DNA of 39,833 nucleotides from Halolacustris sp051744345 (GTDB lineage: Bacteria; Actinomycetota; Humimicrobiia; Humimicrobiales; Humimicrobiaceae). The DNA is taken from assembly GCA_051744345.1 (NCBI GenBank), contig JBNJCW010000009.1:1-39833 (forward strand), written 5' to 3'. The notes under the pieces are model-generated. The model searched no databases. It had not been told where the DNA came from and saw nothing but the letters and a program-made list of their open reading frames with translations. Positions within the stretch are counted from its first letter, which is position 1; each line of letters opens with the position of its first letter. The translations under genes and the position numbers were made by a program. Of this stretch, positions 7,726-15,609 are shown in pieces.

Positions 7726-7955
7726 TTTACCATTATCTTGGAAGCCATGCCTCGACCAATCGCTAGCCTGTAGTTTCTCACCGCCAGTATTACCGGCCCC
7801 AGCATGTTTCTGTTTACTACCCTGACTTTGGTCCCGGGTACCAGCCCTAAATCAGCAAGTTTTCTTCTTATTCCGTAGCCGCCGGTTATCTCCGCTATGG
7901 TCATCTCTGTATCCGGCTTTACTGATGAGAGAGGAATTTCCTTTTTATTCTCCAT
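7722..7955 (-). CDS. feoA: FeoA-domain protein
   Basis: A 77-residue SH3-like FeoA protein: L-x-x-L-x-P-G-T-type core (LADLGLVPGTKVRVV near 33-47) and the C-terminal LAIGRGMASKIMV. FeoA normally assists the FeoB ferrous-iron transporter at the membrane. No feoB is seen in the window, so this is either a detached component or a stand-alone FeoA-like regulator. The gap upstream (7956-8118) contains a TTGACA hexamer on the same strand (8009-8014) but no properly spaced -10 box, so the promoter is not settled. Confidence 0.85.
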   Translation of the reverse strand: MENKKEIPLSSVKPDTEMTIAEITGGYGIRRKLADLGLVPGTKVRVVNRNMLGPVILAVRNYRLAIGRGMASKIMVN

Positions 7956-8118
7956 AATCTTAGGTATGCTTAACTTTTTTCCTATAAGTTTATACTGTTT
8001 TATCCAAATGTCAATTACCTGGCGGTTCTGATTTTCCCGCCTGCCTGCCTGAAATCATGCCTTAACTTCAAACTCCTCCCTCAAGGCCCCATAACCATTA
8101 AAAATATCTGTCAAAATA

Positions 8119-8934
8119 TTAATAGCTGTATATGCTTACCAGGGCTCCGTCCCTGTCCCTTAGGTACAGCGTATCCCCATCATTGTTCCATACAGGGGTT
8201 TTGCTTCCCCAGTATAAACGGTTACCTGAATCCTTGCCTTCTCCGCTGTGGATATATACCTCCTTCCCGTCACCTAATACAAAATTTGGAAACCGGTAGA
8301 TACTGGTAGCCATGTCTTTTATGGTCCAGCCGGCAAGGTTTATCCTTTCGCCGGAAACATTCCTTAGCACCACATACTCCCCGTTAAGGTTGGTCCTGTC
8401 ATCTCCCGGAGCATCATAGTTTATGCTTACCTCTATGCCCCCATAATCCGATTTAGCCCACAGTCCCAGGTTTTTCTCCCTGGCATAGCGCTCAGCTTCA
8501 ACAAGCATTTCCTGATAGGCAACATCCGGAGGATAGGTGTATGTATTGGCAAATCCCCTTTTGACCATTTCCAGGTTTACAAAAAGGTCTCCAAGGTATA
8601 TATAGCGAAGAAGCCTTCCATACCTGTCCTTATCAGTTATGTCTTTCTCCATCCTTATGGCTTTGCCGTCAACCATAACCATTAAGGCCTGCCTGGATTC
8701 TTCATAAAAATACTGGCCCTCTTCGGGAGTATTTATTCCCAAAAGCCTCACCCTGCGTCCCCCTGCTACCAGCGTATCTCCATCAATCACATACTCTACC
8801 ATGCACTGATCCTCGCCTGTTTGAGGAGCATTTCCTGTTTCAGGCTCATACAGAATCCCGCAGCCAGCAAATAAAGCAGCTGAAAGGATAAGGGCTATTG
8901 AAAGGCTAATTCTTCCTAATCCTGATAAAATCAT
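8119..8934 (-). CDS. Secreted lipoprotein: thermonuclease (SNase) domain plus lamin-tail (LTD) domain
   Basis: 271 residues with an N-terminal lipoprotein signal (hydrophobic 9-23, lipobox LFAGC with Cys25), so it is anchored outside the membrane. Residues 45-160 are a Staphylococcal-nuclease-like domain: VIDGDTL, RLLGINTPEE (Arg63, Glu71 equivalents of the catalytic pair) and DRYGRLLR (Arg107). Residues about 165-271 form a lamin-tail-like beta domain (GEYVVLRN, LAGWTIKD, NDGDTLYLRD), often found on surface nucleases. The predicted job is extracellular nucleic-acid degradation or attachment. The start lies 29 bases inside yacP and has no good ribosome-binding site, which suggests translational coupling. 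It is likely the last gene of the long - strand operon. Confidence 0.88.
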   Translation of the reverse strand: MILSGLGRISLSIALILSAALFAGCGILYEPETGNAPQTGEDQCMVEYVIDGDTLVAGGRRVRLLGINTPEEGQYFYEESRQALMVMVDGKAIRMEKDITDKDRYGRLLRYIYLGDLFVNLEMVKRGFANTYTYPPDVAYQEMLVEAERYAREKNLGLWAKSDYGGIEVSINYDAPGDDRTNLNGEYVVLRNVSGERINLAGWTIKDMATSIYRFPNFVLGDGKEVYIHSGEGKDSGNRLYWGSKTPVWNNDGDTLYLRDRDGALVSIYSY

Positions 8935-9424
8935 CTATTGTCTTTTTGCTTATTCTCTTTGAAAGGCTGTAAAATGAACTCCTGGATCCCCTGTTTATTC
9001 TATCTACCTGCTCTTTTACCTGCATCTTTGAATAATTTAACTCCAGACCAAACTCCCTTGAGGATATGCGGTAGATATTTCCCCTAAATACCACTTTCTG
9101 CTGCATATAATCAGAAGTAACCACATAGACCCTATCATAATCCCCTTTATTTTTCGCCAGTTTTTCTATCACGCTGTCTGCTGTCTCCCCCTTCCGGGAA
9201 TATATTACCCTTACAGGGCCAAAAGACTGGCTGCTTCTGGCAAGGTTATCGCTATGCCTTGCATCAAAGACTACCGTTATATCGCGTTTTTTGTGGTGGT
9301 GGTAAGAGACAAGGTCATTTATCAGGCGGTCCCGGTAAAAAGCCAGGGCTTCATTGTTCATGCCTTTTGCCTTTACAAAGTTAAATATGAAATTATAGCC
9401 GTCCACTATTACCAGGTCAGTCAT
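8906..9424 (-). CDS. yacP: YacP/Rae1-family NYN-domain endoribonuclease
   Basis: A 172-residue PIN-like NYN nuclease. Acidic active-site motifs are visible: VDGYNFI (Asp8), VVFDARH (Asp51 region), TADSVIEKLA and VVTSDYMQQ. In Bacillus subtilis the homologue Rae1 cuts mRNA in the ribosomal A site. The protein is basic near its C-terminus (SKRISKKT, RIRKN). It follows rlmB with an ATGA overlap, the usual rlmB-yacP neighbourhood, and so probably acts in translation-linked RNA turnover. Cleavage specificity here is inferred from the family. Confidence 0.87.
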   Translation of the reverse strand: MTDLVIVDGYNFIFNFVKAKGMNNEALAFYRDRLINDLVSYHHHKKRDITVVFDARHSDNLARSSQSFGPVRVIYSRKGETADSVIEKLAKNKGDYDRVYVVTSDYMQQKVVFRGNIYRISSREFGLELNYSKMQVKEQVDRINRGSRSSFYSLSKRISKKTIDDFIRIRKN

Positions 9425-10194
9425 TTTCCAATCTCCCTGTAAACTCTGTTAAGGATTATACCACTGGCTACAGATACATTTAAGGATTCCATATTATCAC
9501 TCATGCCGATATTAACCAGGTAATCACAATTCCGGGCAACCAGCCTGCTTATGCCCTTCTCCTCGCTTCCCATTACCAGCAGCAGGGGAAATGCCAGTGA
9601 AACCTTTTCAATATCCTCAGCCTTACCTTTTTCCGATTCTGAGCCATACACCCAATAACTGGATTCCTTCAGGTTCTTTATGGTTCTAACCAGGTTTGCA
9701 ACCCTGAATACCCTTACCCCTTCCAGAGCCCCCGCAGATACCTTGTCAACCCTTCCGGTTACCTGCACACTCCTTTTTTTGGCAATTATTAACCCGTCAG
9801 CGCCAAAAGCGCTGCAATTCCTTATAATAGCTCCGAAATTCCCTACATCGGTTACCCCATCAAGCATCACCAGATAGCTTTTTTGAGAGAAACCTGATTC
9901 AATGTAGTGATCTAGGTCATAATAATTGTAGGGGGAGGCTTCCAGGGCAATACCCTGGCTTGCTTCAAAATCCCCGCTAAAACTGTTCCGGGCAAAAGAT
10001 TCAAATTCCTTTTTGCCCAATTCCTGAATCTGGATATTCTCCTTTAAGCAAATATCTTTTATCCGGTTGATTCTATCTGTTTTTTTTCTGTCCCTGTTCA
10101 ACAGAAGCCGGTATATTTTCCGGCTGCCTGCATTCCTGGTTAAAGCCAGGTATACGGGGTTAATTCCATAGATATGCTCTCTGATGCTATCCAT
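9421..10194 (-). CDS. rlmB: 23S rRNA 2'-O-ribose methyltransferase, TrmH/SpoU family (RlmB)
   Basis: A 257-residue SPOUT methyltransferase, expected to modify the 2'-OH of G2251 in 23S rRNA using S-adenosylmethionine. The N-terminal 75 residues are the L30e-like RNA-binding domain (HIYGINPVYLAL). The catalytic domain shows motif 1 NFGAIIRNCSAFGADGLII, motif 2 MGSEEKGISRL and motif 3 LNVSVASGIIL. Its place between cysS and yacP supports RlmB over other TrmH paralogues. It begins two bases after the upstream nitroreductase stop and ends in an ATGA overlap with yacP. Confidence 0.9.
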   Translation of the reverse strand: MDSIREHIYGINPVYLALTRNAGSRKIYRLLLNRDRKKTDRINRIKDICLKENIQIQELGKKEFESFARNSFSGDFEASQGIALEASPYNYYDLDHYIESGFSQKSYLVMLDGVTDVGNFGAIIRNCSAFGADGLIIAKKRSVQVTGRVDKVSAGALEGVRVFRVANLVRTIKNLKESSYWVYGSESEKGKAEDIEKVSLAFPLLLVMGSEEKGISRLVARNCDYLVNIGMSDNMESLNVSVASGIILNRVYREIGK

Positions 10195-10196
10195 AA

Positions 10197-10772
10197 TCAG
10201 TACCGGTTAAAGTAAAGGATCTCTTCAAGCGGCCTTTTGGGCACATGAAGGATTCCGCGGCCATCCTTGTAGTATTTAATAGAGCCGGATTCTGCTTCTT
10301 CTGCCATGGGCTTCTCCGCAGGGTACCCCAGGGCAATAACAAATTCAACTCTTCTGTCATCGGGAATATTAATCAGCCGGCCTATCTTTTTCTTATCGCA
10401 TGCTGCGATTATGCAGCTTCCAATCCCCTCCTCAAGCGCAGCAAGAATAAGGTTCTGCGCAGCTGCACCGCTATCAACCTTGGAGTATTCTGTAGCAATC
10501 CTTTGATTAATTACAAAAGCTATAAAGGCAACCGGCTCCTCCCCTTTTCCGGGAGTGCCCTCCGGTTTTATATAGCCCGCCCAGCTGGTAAGGGGAAATA
10601 GCTCGCTGACCAGCTTCCTGTCATCTACAACCACAAATTCCAAGGGCTGCAGATTGGCTGCACTGGGGGCAAGCCGGGCGGCATTTACCAGTTTTTGGAG
10701 TATCTTTTTATCAATATCTTTCTGTAGAAACTTCCTTATGGTTCTCCTGGCAGCAATCAGGTTATAGGTCAT
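10197..10772 (-). CDS. Nitroreductase-family FMN oxidoreductase
   Basis: 191 residues from the ATG at 10772, preceded by AGGGGAGA; a longer frame to 10820 would lie deep inside cysS. The fold signature is RRTIRKF at the N-terminus (FMN phosphate contacts), then APSAANLQPLEFVVV, SGAAAQNLILAALEEGIGSC and the GYPAEKP region. These enzymes bind FMN and reduce nitro compounds, quinones, flavins or other small substrates with NAD(P)H; the substrate is not readable. The gene overlaps cysS by 11 bases. In Bacillus the equivalent slot between cysS and rlmB holds the Mini-III RNase gene mrnC, so this enzyme occupies an unusual place. Confidence 0.86.
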   Translation of the reverse strand: MTYNLIAARRTIRKFLQKDIDKKILQKLVNAARLAPSAANLQPLEFVVVDDRKLVSELFPLTSWAGYIKPEGTPGKGEEPVAFIAFVINQRIATEYSKVDSGAAAQNLILAALEEGIGSCIIAACDKKKIGRLINIPDDRRVEFVIALGYPAEKPMAEEAESGSIKYYKDGRGILHVPKRPLEEILYFNRY

Positions 10773-12228
10773 CAGACTCTCCCCTGTTTTTCCATATTGT
10801 GCCTTCTTTTCTGTCCTCAAGCATGATGCCCTCCTCCAGCAGCATCTGCCTTATTTGGTCGGCTTTGTGGTAGTCCCTGTCCTTCCTGGCTTTTTTTCTT
10901 TCGGCTATCAGTTTTTCTACCTGGGCGGCATCCATCCTGCCCCCGCTTTTTATTTCCTCTATTTCGTCAGTTAAATCAAAACCCAGCACACCAGCAAGCT
11001 CCAGTATCTTTTTGTAGGCAAATTCCAGGCCGGTGCTTGCTTCCGGGCTGCTGGCAAAATCAGGAGCCTGTATAATCATATTTATCTTTTTAACCATTTC
11101 AAATATGGCTCCCAGGGCCCTGGCAGAATTAAAATCATCGTCCATAGCCAGGACAAATTCCTCCTCCACCCCTTTTAAAATCCGGCTTATTTCCTGGTCC
11201 ATACCTTTCTTTGATTTTTCTCCTTCTGCTGAGAGAAATATCATATTCCTTAAGGTATTGGATATCCTGTCTACCGCTCTTTTTGCCTCCTGCAGTTTTT
11301 CATCGCTGAATTCAAGAGGGCTCCTGTAATGGGTGGACAGCATATACATTTTTATAGTGTTATGGCTGTATTTTCTCAGGCAGTTCTTAAGTATCCATTC
11401 ATCCTTAAGCCCGCTGGACTTGGACATTTTCTCGTCTTTTACCTCAATCATTCCATTATGCAGCCAGTATTTTACAAACTTACCATTATGGGGGTAGGCA
11501 GCCTCAGACTGGGCTATCTCATTCTCATGGTGGGGAAAAACCAGATCCAGCCCTCCCCCGTGGATGTCTATTGTTTTGGCCAGCAGGGTTGTAGACATTG
11601 CCGAGCACTCAATATGCCATCCAGGCCGTCCCCTTCCCCAGGGGCTGTCCCAGCTGGGCTCTCCAGGTTTTGCTTTTTTCCACAGGGCAAAATCTATGCT
11701 GTTTATTTTGCCCCCCTCTCCGCTGTCCTGGCTCTTCATCTGGTCAATTTTCTGGCCGGAAAGCTTTCCGTACTCCGGGAATTTCCCTACATCGAAATAA
11801 ACATTGCCATCCACTACATAACCATACCCGTTTTCTATTATCCTCTCGATTATCCTTATTATCTGGGGTACGGTATCCGTGGCCCGCGGCATATCCTTAA
11901 ATCCCGAGATCTTGAGGTTTTTTAGGTCCTCCAGAAAAGCGTTTATATACCTTTTGGTTATTTCCTGGTACTGGACGCCTTCCTGTTTGGCTTTCTCTAT
12001 GATTTTATCCTCAATATCGGTAATGTTCTGCACATAATCCACTTTATAGCCCTTATGCTCCAGGTAATTTCTTATCATATTAAATACTATAACCGGCCTT
12101 GTATTACCGATGGATATATAATTGTATACAGTTGGCCCGCATACATACATGCTAACCCTGCCGCCTTCACCGGGCTTAAAATCCTGCTTCCTTTTTGCCA
12201 GGGTATTGTAAACCTTAAGATTGGTCAT
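10762..12228 (-). CDS. cysS: Cysteinyl-tRNA synthetase
   Basis: Class I tRNA synthetase of 488 residues that charges tRNA-Cys. Zn ligands are visible: Cys30 (YVCGPTVYNY), the Cys in HIECSAMS and the His-Glu of FPHHENEIAQSE. The KMSKS loop is intact (DEKMSKSSG) and the C-terminal DALR/anticodon region is present, so length is normal. The HIGH motif is unusual: family members have His-Ile-Gly-His/Asn, but here residues 39-42 read Ser-Ile-Gly-Asn (YISIGNTRP). It overlaps cysE by 14 bases and the nitroreductase by 11, within the classic gltX-cysE-cysS string. Confidence 0.95.
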   Translation of the reverse strand: MTNLKVYNTLAKRKQDFKPGEGGRVSMYVCGPTVYNYISIGNTRPVIVFNMIRNYLEHKGYKVDYVQNITDIEDKIIEKAKQEGVQYQEITKRYINAFLEDLKNLKISGFKDMPRATDTVPQIIRIIERIIENGYGYVVDGNVYFDVGKFPEYGKLSGQKIDQMKSQDSGEGGKINSIDFALWKKAKPGEPSWDSPWGRGRPGWHIECSAMSTTLLAKTIDIHGGGLDLVFPHHENEIAQSEAAYPHNGKFVKYWLHNGMIEVKDEKMSKSSGLKDEWILKNCLRKYSHNTIKMYMLSTHYRSPLEFSDEKLQEAKRAVDRISNTLRNMIFLSAEGEKSKKGMDQEISRILKGVEEEFVLAMDDDFNSARALGAIFEMVKKINMIIQAPDFASSPEASTGLEFAYKKILELAGVLGFDLTDEIEEIKSGGRMDAAQVEKLIAERKKARKDRDYHKADQIRQMLLEEGIMLEDRKEGTIWKNRGESDDL

Positions 12229-12889
12229 CTTCTAACTTATCCTTTCCCTGTTTTAAACTTTTCAGCTCCTGCTCAAGAAAAGCTATCCGCGCGCAACAGT
12301 CGCTTAAGAGATCGTTTATAGGATCCGGGAGATTCATCCTGTGGAACTGATCTGAGAGCACTTTCTCTCCCCCAACCTTTACAATCTTTCCGGGAATGCC
12401 CACCACCGTACAGTTATCGGGAACAGGTTTTATTACTACCGCCCCCGCACCGATTATTACATCATTGCCTATATCTATTGAACCAAGGACCTTGGCTCCT
12501 GCAGAAATTACCACACGGTCGCCTATGGTGGGATGCCTCTTGCCCTTCTCTTTTCCGGTCCCCCCCAGGGTCACTCCCTGGTACAGGGTTACGTCATCAC
12601 CAATCTGGGTAGTCTCCCCGATAACCACCCCCATGCCATGGTCTATGAAAAGTCTTTTCCCTATCCTTGCAGCTGGGTGTATTTCTATTCCTGTAAAGAA
12701 ACGGTTAACCTGGGAAAGCCATCTGGGTATAAATGGTATCCTGTGCCTGTAAAGCCAGTGGGCTATGCGGTGATTTACAACCGCATGAAGGCCGGAATAG
12801 GTAAATATTATCTCCAAAATACTTACCGCAGCCGGATCCCTTTCCCTTGCAGCCTTAACCTGCTGCCTGATTTCGCTAATCAGCCCCAT
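12215..12889 (-). CDS. cysE: Serine O-acetyltransferase
   Basis: First step of cysteine synthesis: acetyl-CoA plus L-serine gives O-acetylserine. The 224-residue protein has the N-terminal helical part, then a left-handed beta-helix of hexapeptide repeats (IHPAARIGKRLFIDHG, VVIGETTQIGDDVTLYQG, ISAGAKVLGSIDIGNDVIIGAGAVV). It includes the catalytic DHG and the GVTLGGTGKEKGKRHP loop. Length is that of the short Gram-positive type. It overlaps gltX (upstream) and cysS (downstream) by 14 bases each, so cysteine supply and cysteine charging are coexpressed. Confidence 0.93.
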   Translation of the reverse strand: MGLISEIRQQVKAARERDPAAVSILEIIFTYSGLHAVVNHRIAHWLYRHRIPFIPRWLSQVNRFFTGIEIHPAARIGKRLFIDHGMGVVIGETTQIGDDVTLYQGVTLGGTGKEKGKRHPTIGDRVVISAGAKVLGSIDIGNDVIIGAGAVVIKPVPDNCTVVGIPGKIVKVGGEKVLSDQFHRMNLPDPINDLLSDCCARIAFLEQELKSLKQGKDKLEDDQS

Positions 12890-14345
12890 CTTTTTTTAAA
12901 AACTCCCTGGTCTGCTTTATTCTTTCAATACATGCCCCGGGCCCCAGTATACTTATAATCTTGGGAAGCTCGGGCCCGTGCGTCTTGCCTGTAACCGATG
13001 CCCTTATGGGCATATACAGCAACTTGCCCTTTATTTTATCTGATTTCAGCCTGTTTTGCATGCCCTTTATGATATCTCCGGCTTCCTGCTCGGATAGATC
13101 TTTTTTTTCAGCCCTTTTTTCCATCTCCGCCAAAAACAGCTCCACTACCTTAGCCGAGCTATCCTTTGAGAGGATATCCACTGCCTCTTTTTCAAATTCC
13201 TCTATCTTCTCTTCGAACAATCCCCCCAGCAAATCCCCCAGCTCTGATAAGGACTTGATTTTGTTTTGGTAAGCCTCTACTGCCTTTTTAATTTTAGCCT
13301 TGCTCCGGGGGTCCTTGATTTCTCCCTTCCCGATTACCCCCTTTTTAGATAGAAACGGGACCGCAAGCTCCAAAAGCTTAGCGGAACTCAGCCTCCTTAT
13401 ATGGTTGCCGTTAATCCAGTTAAGCTTATCTGTATCAAATATGGCCGGGCTTTTGCTCACGCCGGATAAGCTGAAATTGCCGGCTGCTTGTTCAATGGTA
13501 AATATTTCTTCTTCTCGGGGCGGCGACCAGGAAAGCATGGACAGATAATTGCCAATGGCATCCGCGAGATAGCCCATATCCCTGAACTGGGATATGGTGG
13601 TAGCACCATGTCGCTTGCTGAGCTTTGACCCGTCCGGCCCAAGTATCATGGAAAGGTGGGCAAAATCAGGCAACTTTAAGCCCAGGCTTTCAAACAGCAG
13701 TATCTGCCGGCCGGTATTGGACACGTGGTCTTCCCCCCTTATCACATGGCTTATCCCCATATCAGCATCATCTACCACCACTGCAAAATTATAGGAAGGG
13801 GTGCCGTCAGACTTGATAATCACAAAATCCCCCATAACAGCGGTCTGAAAACTTATTTTGTCCCTGATTAGGTCATCGAACACAATCTCTTTTTTAGGGG
13901 GCACCTTAAACCTTATGGCAAAGCCCCTGCCTTCCCGGAGCTTTTCATCTATCTCTTCCGGAGAAAGGTTCCTGCAGCGGTTATCATAACGGGAATCCTG
14001 TCCAGCCGCATACTGGGCCTCCTTTAGCTCTTTGAGCCTTTCCGGAGAGCAGAAACACCTGTATGCAGCCCCGCTCTCCAACAGGCGCTGAGCATAATCA
14101 GAGTAAAGCTTCAGCCTTTCGCTCTGCCTGTAAAAGGCGTCCCAGTCAATTTTTAACCACTTAAGGTCCCCTACTATGGATTCCTCAAATACCTTCTCGG
14201 ACCTTTTTATGTCTGTATCTTCTATCCTTAATATCAGCTCGCCATCCATGCTCCTGGCTGCCAGCCAGTTAAAAAGGGCTGTCCTTGCCGTTCCTATATG
14301 CAGCCCTCCGGTGGGAGACGGCGCAAACCTCATGCGAATTGCCAT
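12876..14345 (-). CDS. gltX: Glutamyl-tRNA synthetase
   Basis: Class I synthetase of 489 residues that charges tRNA-Glu (and tRNA-Gln, if the organism uses the amidotransferase route). Motifs are RFAPSPTGGLHIGTARTALFNWL near residues 6-28 with an intact HIGH box, GEDHVSNTGRQ, and the KMSKS-type KLSKRHG near residue 240. The C-terminal anticodon-binding helical region is complete. It begins 29 bases after ispF and overlaps cysE by 14. No second gltX copy is visible in the window. Confidence 0.95.
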   Translation of the reverse strand: MAIRMRFAPSPTGGLHIGTARTALFNWLAARSMDGELILRIEDTDIKRSEKVFEESIVGDLKWLKIDWDAFYRQSERLKLYSDYAQRLLESGAAYRCFCSPERLKELKEAQYAAGQDSRYDNRCRNLSPEEIDEKLREGRGFAIRFKVPPKKEIVFDDLIRDKISFQTAVMGDFVIIKSDGTPSYNFAVVVDDADMGISHVIRGEDHVSNTGRQILLFESLGLKLPDFAHLSMILGPDGSKLSKRHGATTISQFRDMGYLADAIGNYLSMLSWSPPREEEIFTIEQAAGNFSLSGVSKSPAIFDTDKLNWINGNHIRRLSSAKLLELAVPFLSKKGVIGKGEIKDPRSKAKIKKAVEAYQNKIKSLSELGDLLGGLFEEKIEEFEKEAVDILSKDSSAKVVELFLAEMEKRAEKKDLSEQEAGDIIKGMQNRLKSDKIKGKLLYMPIRASVTGKTHGPELPKIISILGPGACIERIKQTREFLKKDGAD

Positions 14346-14374
14346 ATCTTCTCCCTTAAATTGTTTATCGTTGC

Positions 14375-14842
14375 CTATTCTAACAAAACCACACTTTGGG
14401 CCGCAATACCTTCCCCCCTGCCCGGGAATCCAAGTTTTTCAGTGGTAGTGGCCTTAATGCCCACCTGTTGGGGCAATATATCAAGCGCGGCAGCAATTTT
14501 TTCCTTCATCTGCCCTGTATAGGGGGAAACCTTTGGTTCCTGGGCAATTATCACTGAATCTATATTCACCACTTTCCTGCCTTCTTTTCCTATAATCCCG
14601 GCTACTTTTTTAAGGAGCTTTAAGCTGGATATGCCTTTATAGTTATTATCCGTATCAGGGAAATATACCCCGATATCCTCAAGCCCCGCTGCTCCCAGCA
14701 TGGCATCCATTATGGCATGGAGCAGAACATCAGCGTCCGAATGGCCGGCCAGCCCCAGATGATACCCAATTTCTACGCCCCCCAGCATGAGCTTTCTGCC
14801 TCCTGTCAGCCGGTGGACATCATAACCTATTCCTATCCTCAA
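14375..14842 (-). CDS. ispF: 2-C-methyl-D-erythritol 2,4-cyclodiphosphate synthase
   Basis: Non-mevalonate isoprenoid pathway enzyme that forms the cyclic diphosphate MEcPP and releases CMP. The 155-residue protein has the metal-binding DVH at residues 8-10 (GIGYDVHRL), the HSDADVLLHAIMDA signature with the second metal His, FPDTD, and the C-terminal KATTTEKLGFPGRGEGIAA. Length is normal for a stand-alone IspF. It follows ispD by 20 bases, so two consecutive pathway activities share the transcript as separate proteins rather than as an IspDF fusion. Confidence 0.95.
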   Translation of the reverse strand: MRIGIGYDVHRLTGGRKLMLGGVEIGYHLGLAGHSDADVLLHAIMDAMLGAAGLEDIGVYFPDTDNNYKGISSLKLLKKVAGIIGKEGRKVVNIDSVIIAQEPKVSPYTGQMKEKIAAALDILPQQVGIKATTTEKLGFPGRGEGIAAQSVVLLE

Positions 14843-14862
14843 ACGCTCCTCCCATCTTTTAT

Positions 14863-15570
14863 TTATTTTTTCTCCCTCATTATCAGCTCAGCAAGAAATA
14901 GATCCATAGGGCTGGTAATCTTTATGTTCTCATGCCTTCCCCTGAATATCTTAACCTTGTATCCCAGCATCTCTACCAGGCTGGCATCATCGGTGCCCAG
15001 AAATCCCCTGCTCTTTGCTTTTTGGTGGGCTTCCATGATAACCGGGTAAAAAAATACCTGGGGAGTCTGGGCATGCCAGACCAAATCCCTCTGTATGGTT
15101 TTATCAATCACGCCATCCTTTTCAACCTTCTTTATGGTTTCATAGGCAGGGGCAGCCATTATCATCCCCTTTATGCGTTTATCTTTTTTGTTTTCTGCCA
15201 AAAGTTCTGATACAATCCCGCCAACCTCCTCAGCGGTTACCAGAGGCCTCACCCCATCATGGACAGCCACAACTTCAGTCTCAGAGGGCAGCTTCACCAG
15301 GGCATTATAGACGGACTGCTGCCTTGTTTTTCCTCCAAATACAACTTTTTTGATTTTTTGGTAACCGTATTTTTTTATAATCTCTTTGGTGCAGAAATCA
15401 TAATAATTTTTGGACACCACTACATATATCTGGTCTATGGCAGAGGCTTTTTGGAAGGTATCTAGGGTATGGGCCAGTATGGGCTTTCCGTAAAGGCTTA
15501 AAAACTGTTTGCTTATATTACTCTTGAGCCTGGTTCCTTTTCCGGCGGCAGTGATAATGGCAATGTTCAT
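14863..15570 (-). CDS. ispD: 2-C-methyl-D-erythritol 4-phosphate cytidylyltransferase
   Basis: Transfers CMP to MEP in the non-mevalonate pathway. The 235-residue nucleotidyltransferase shows the CTP-binding loop ITAAGKGTRLKS at residues 6-17, KQFLSLYGKPIL, VHDGVRPLV with the metal Asp, QTPQVF, and NIKITSPMDL near the end. All family motifs are intact. It lies 39 bases after disA; that gap holds a 14-bp perfect palindrome. The ribosome-binding site is weak. Confidence 0.94.
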   Translation of the reverse strand: MNIAIITAAGKGTRLKSNISKQFLSLYGKPILAHTLDTFQKASAIDQIYVVVSKNYYDFCTKEIIKKYGYQKIKKVVFGGKTRQQSVYNALVKLPSETEVVAVHDGVRPLVTAEEVGGIVSELLAENKKDKRIKGMIMAAPAYETIKKVEKDGVIDKTIQRDLVWHAQTPQVFFYPVIMEAHQKAKSRGFLGTDDASLVEMLGYKVKIFRGRHENIKITSPMDLFLAELIMREKK

Positions 15571-15594
15571 ATATAGTCTTAATCCAATGAATAA

Positions 15595-15608
15595 ATAAAC
15601 ATGTTTAT
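15595..15608. repeat. 14-bp perfect palindrome between disA and ispD
   Basis: ATAAACATGTTTAT is an uninterrupted dyad with no loop, placed immediately downstream of the disA stop and upstream of ispD. The lack of loop and of a T-run argues against a terminator. It has the form of a small operator, or it may be chance in AT-rich spacer DNA. Confidence 0.3.
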
Positions 15609-15609
15609 A

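Noticed and set aside
7989..8014. Possible feoA promoter: TTGACA (8014 to 8009) and TATAAA (7994 to 7989) on the - strand
   Set aside because: The spacer is only 14 bases, too short for a normal sigma-70 promoter.
8021..8041. GGCGG/CCGCC inverted repeat as a terminator after the nuclease gene
   Set aside because: Only 5 bp of stem with an 11-base loop and no T-run on the transcribed strand.
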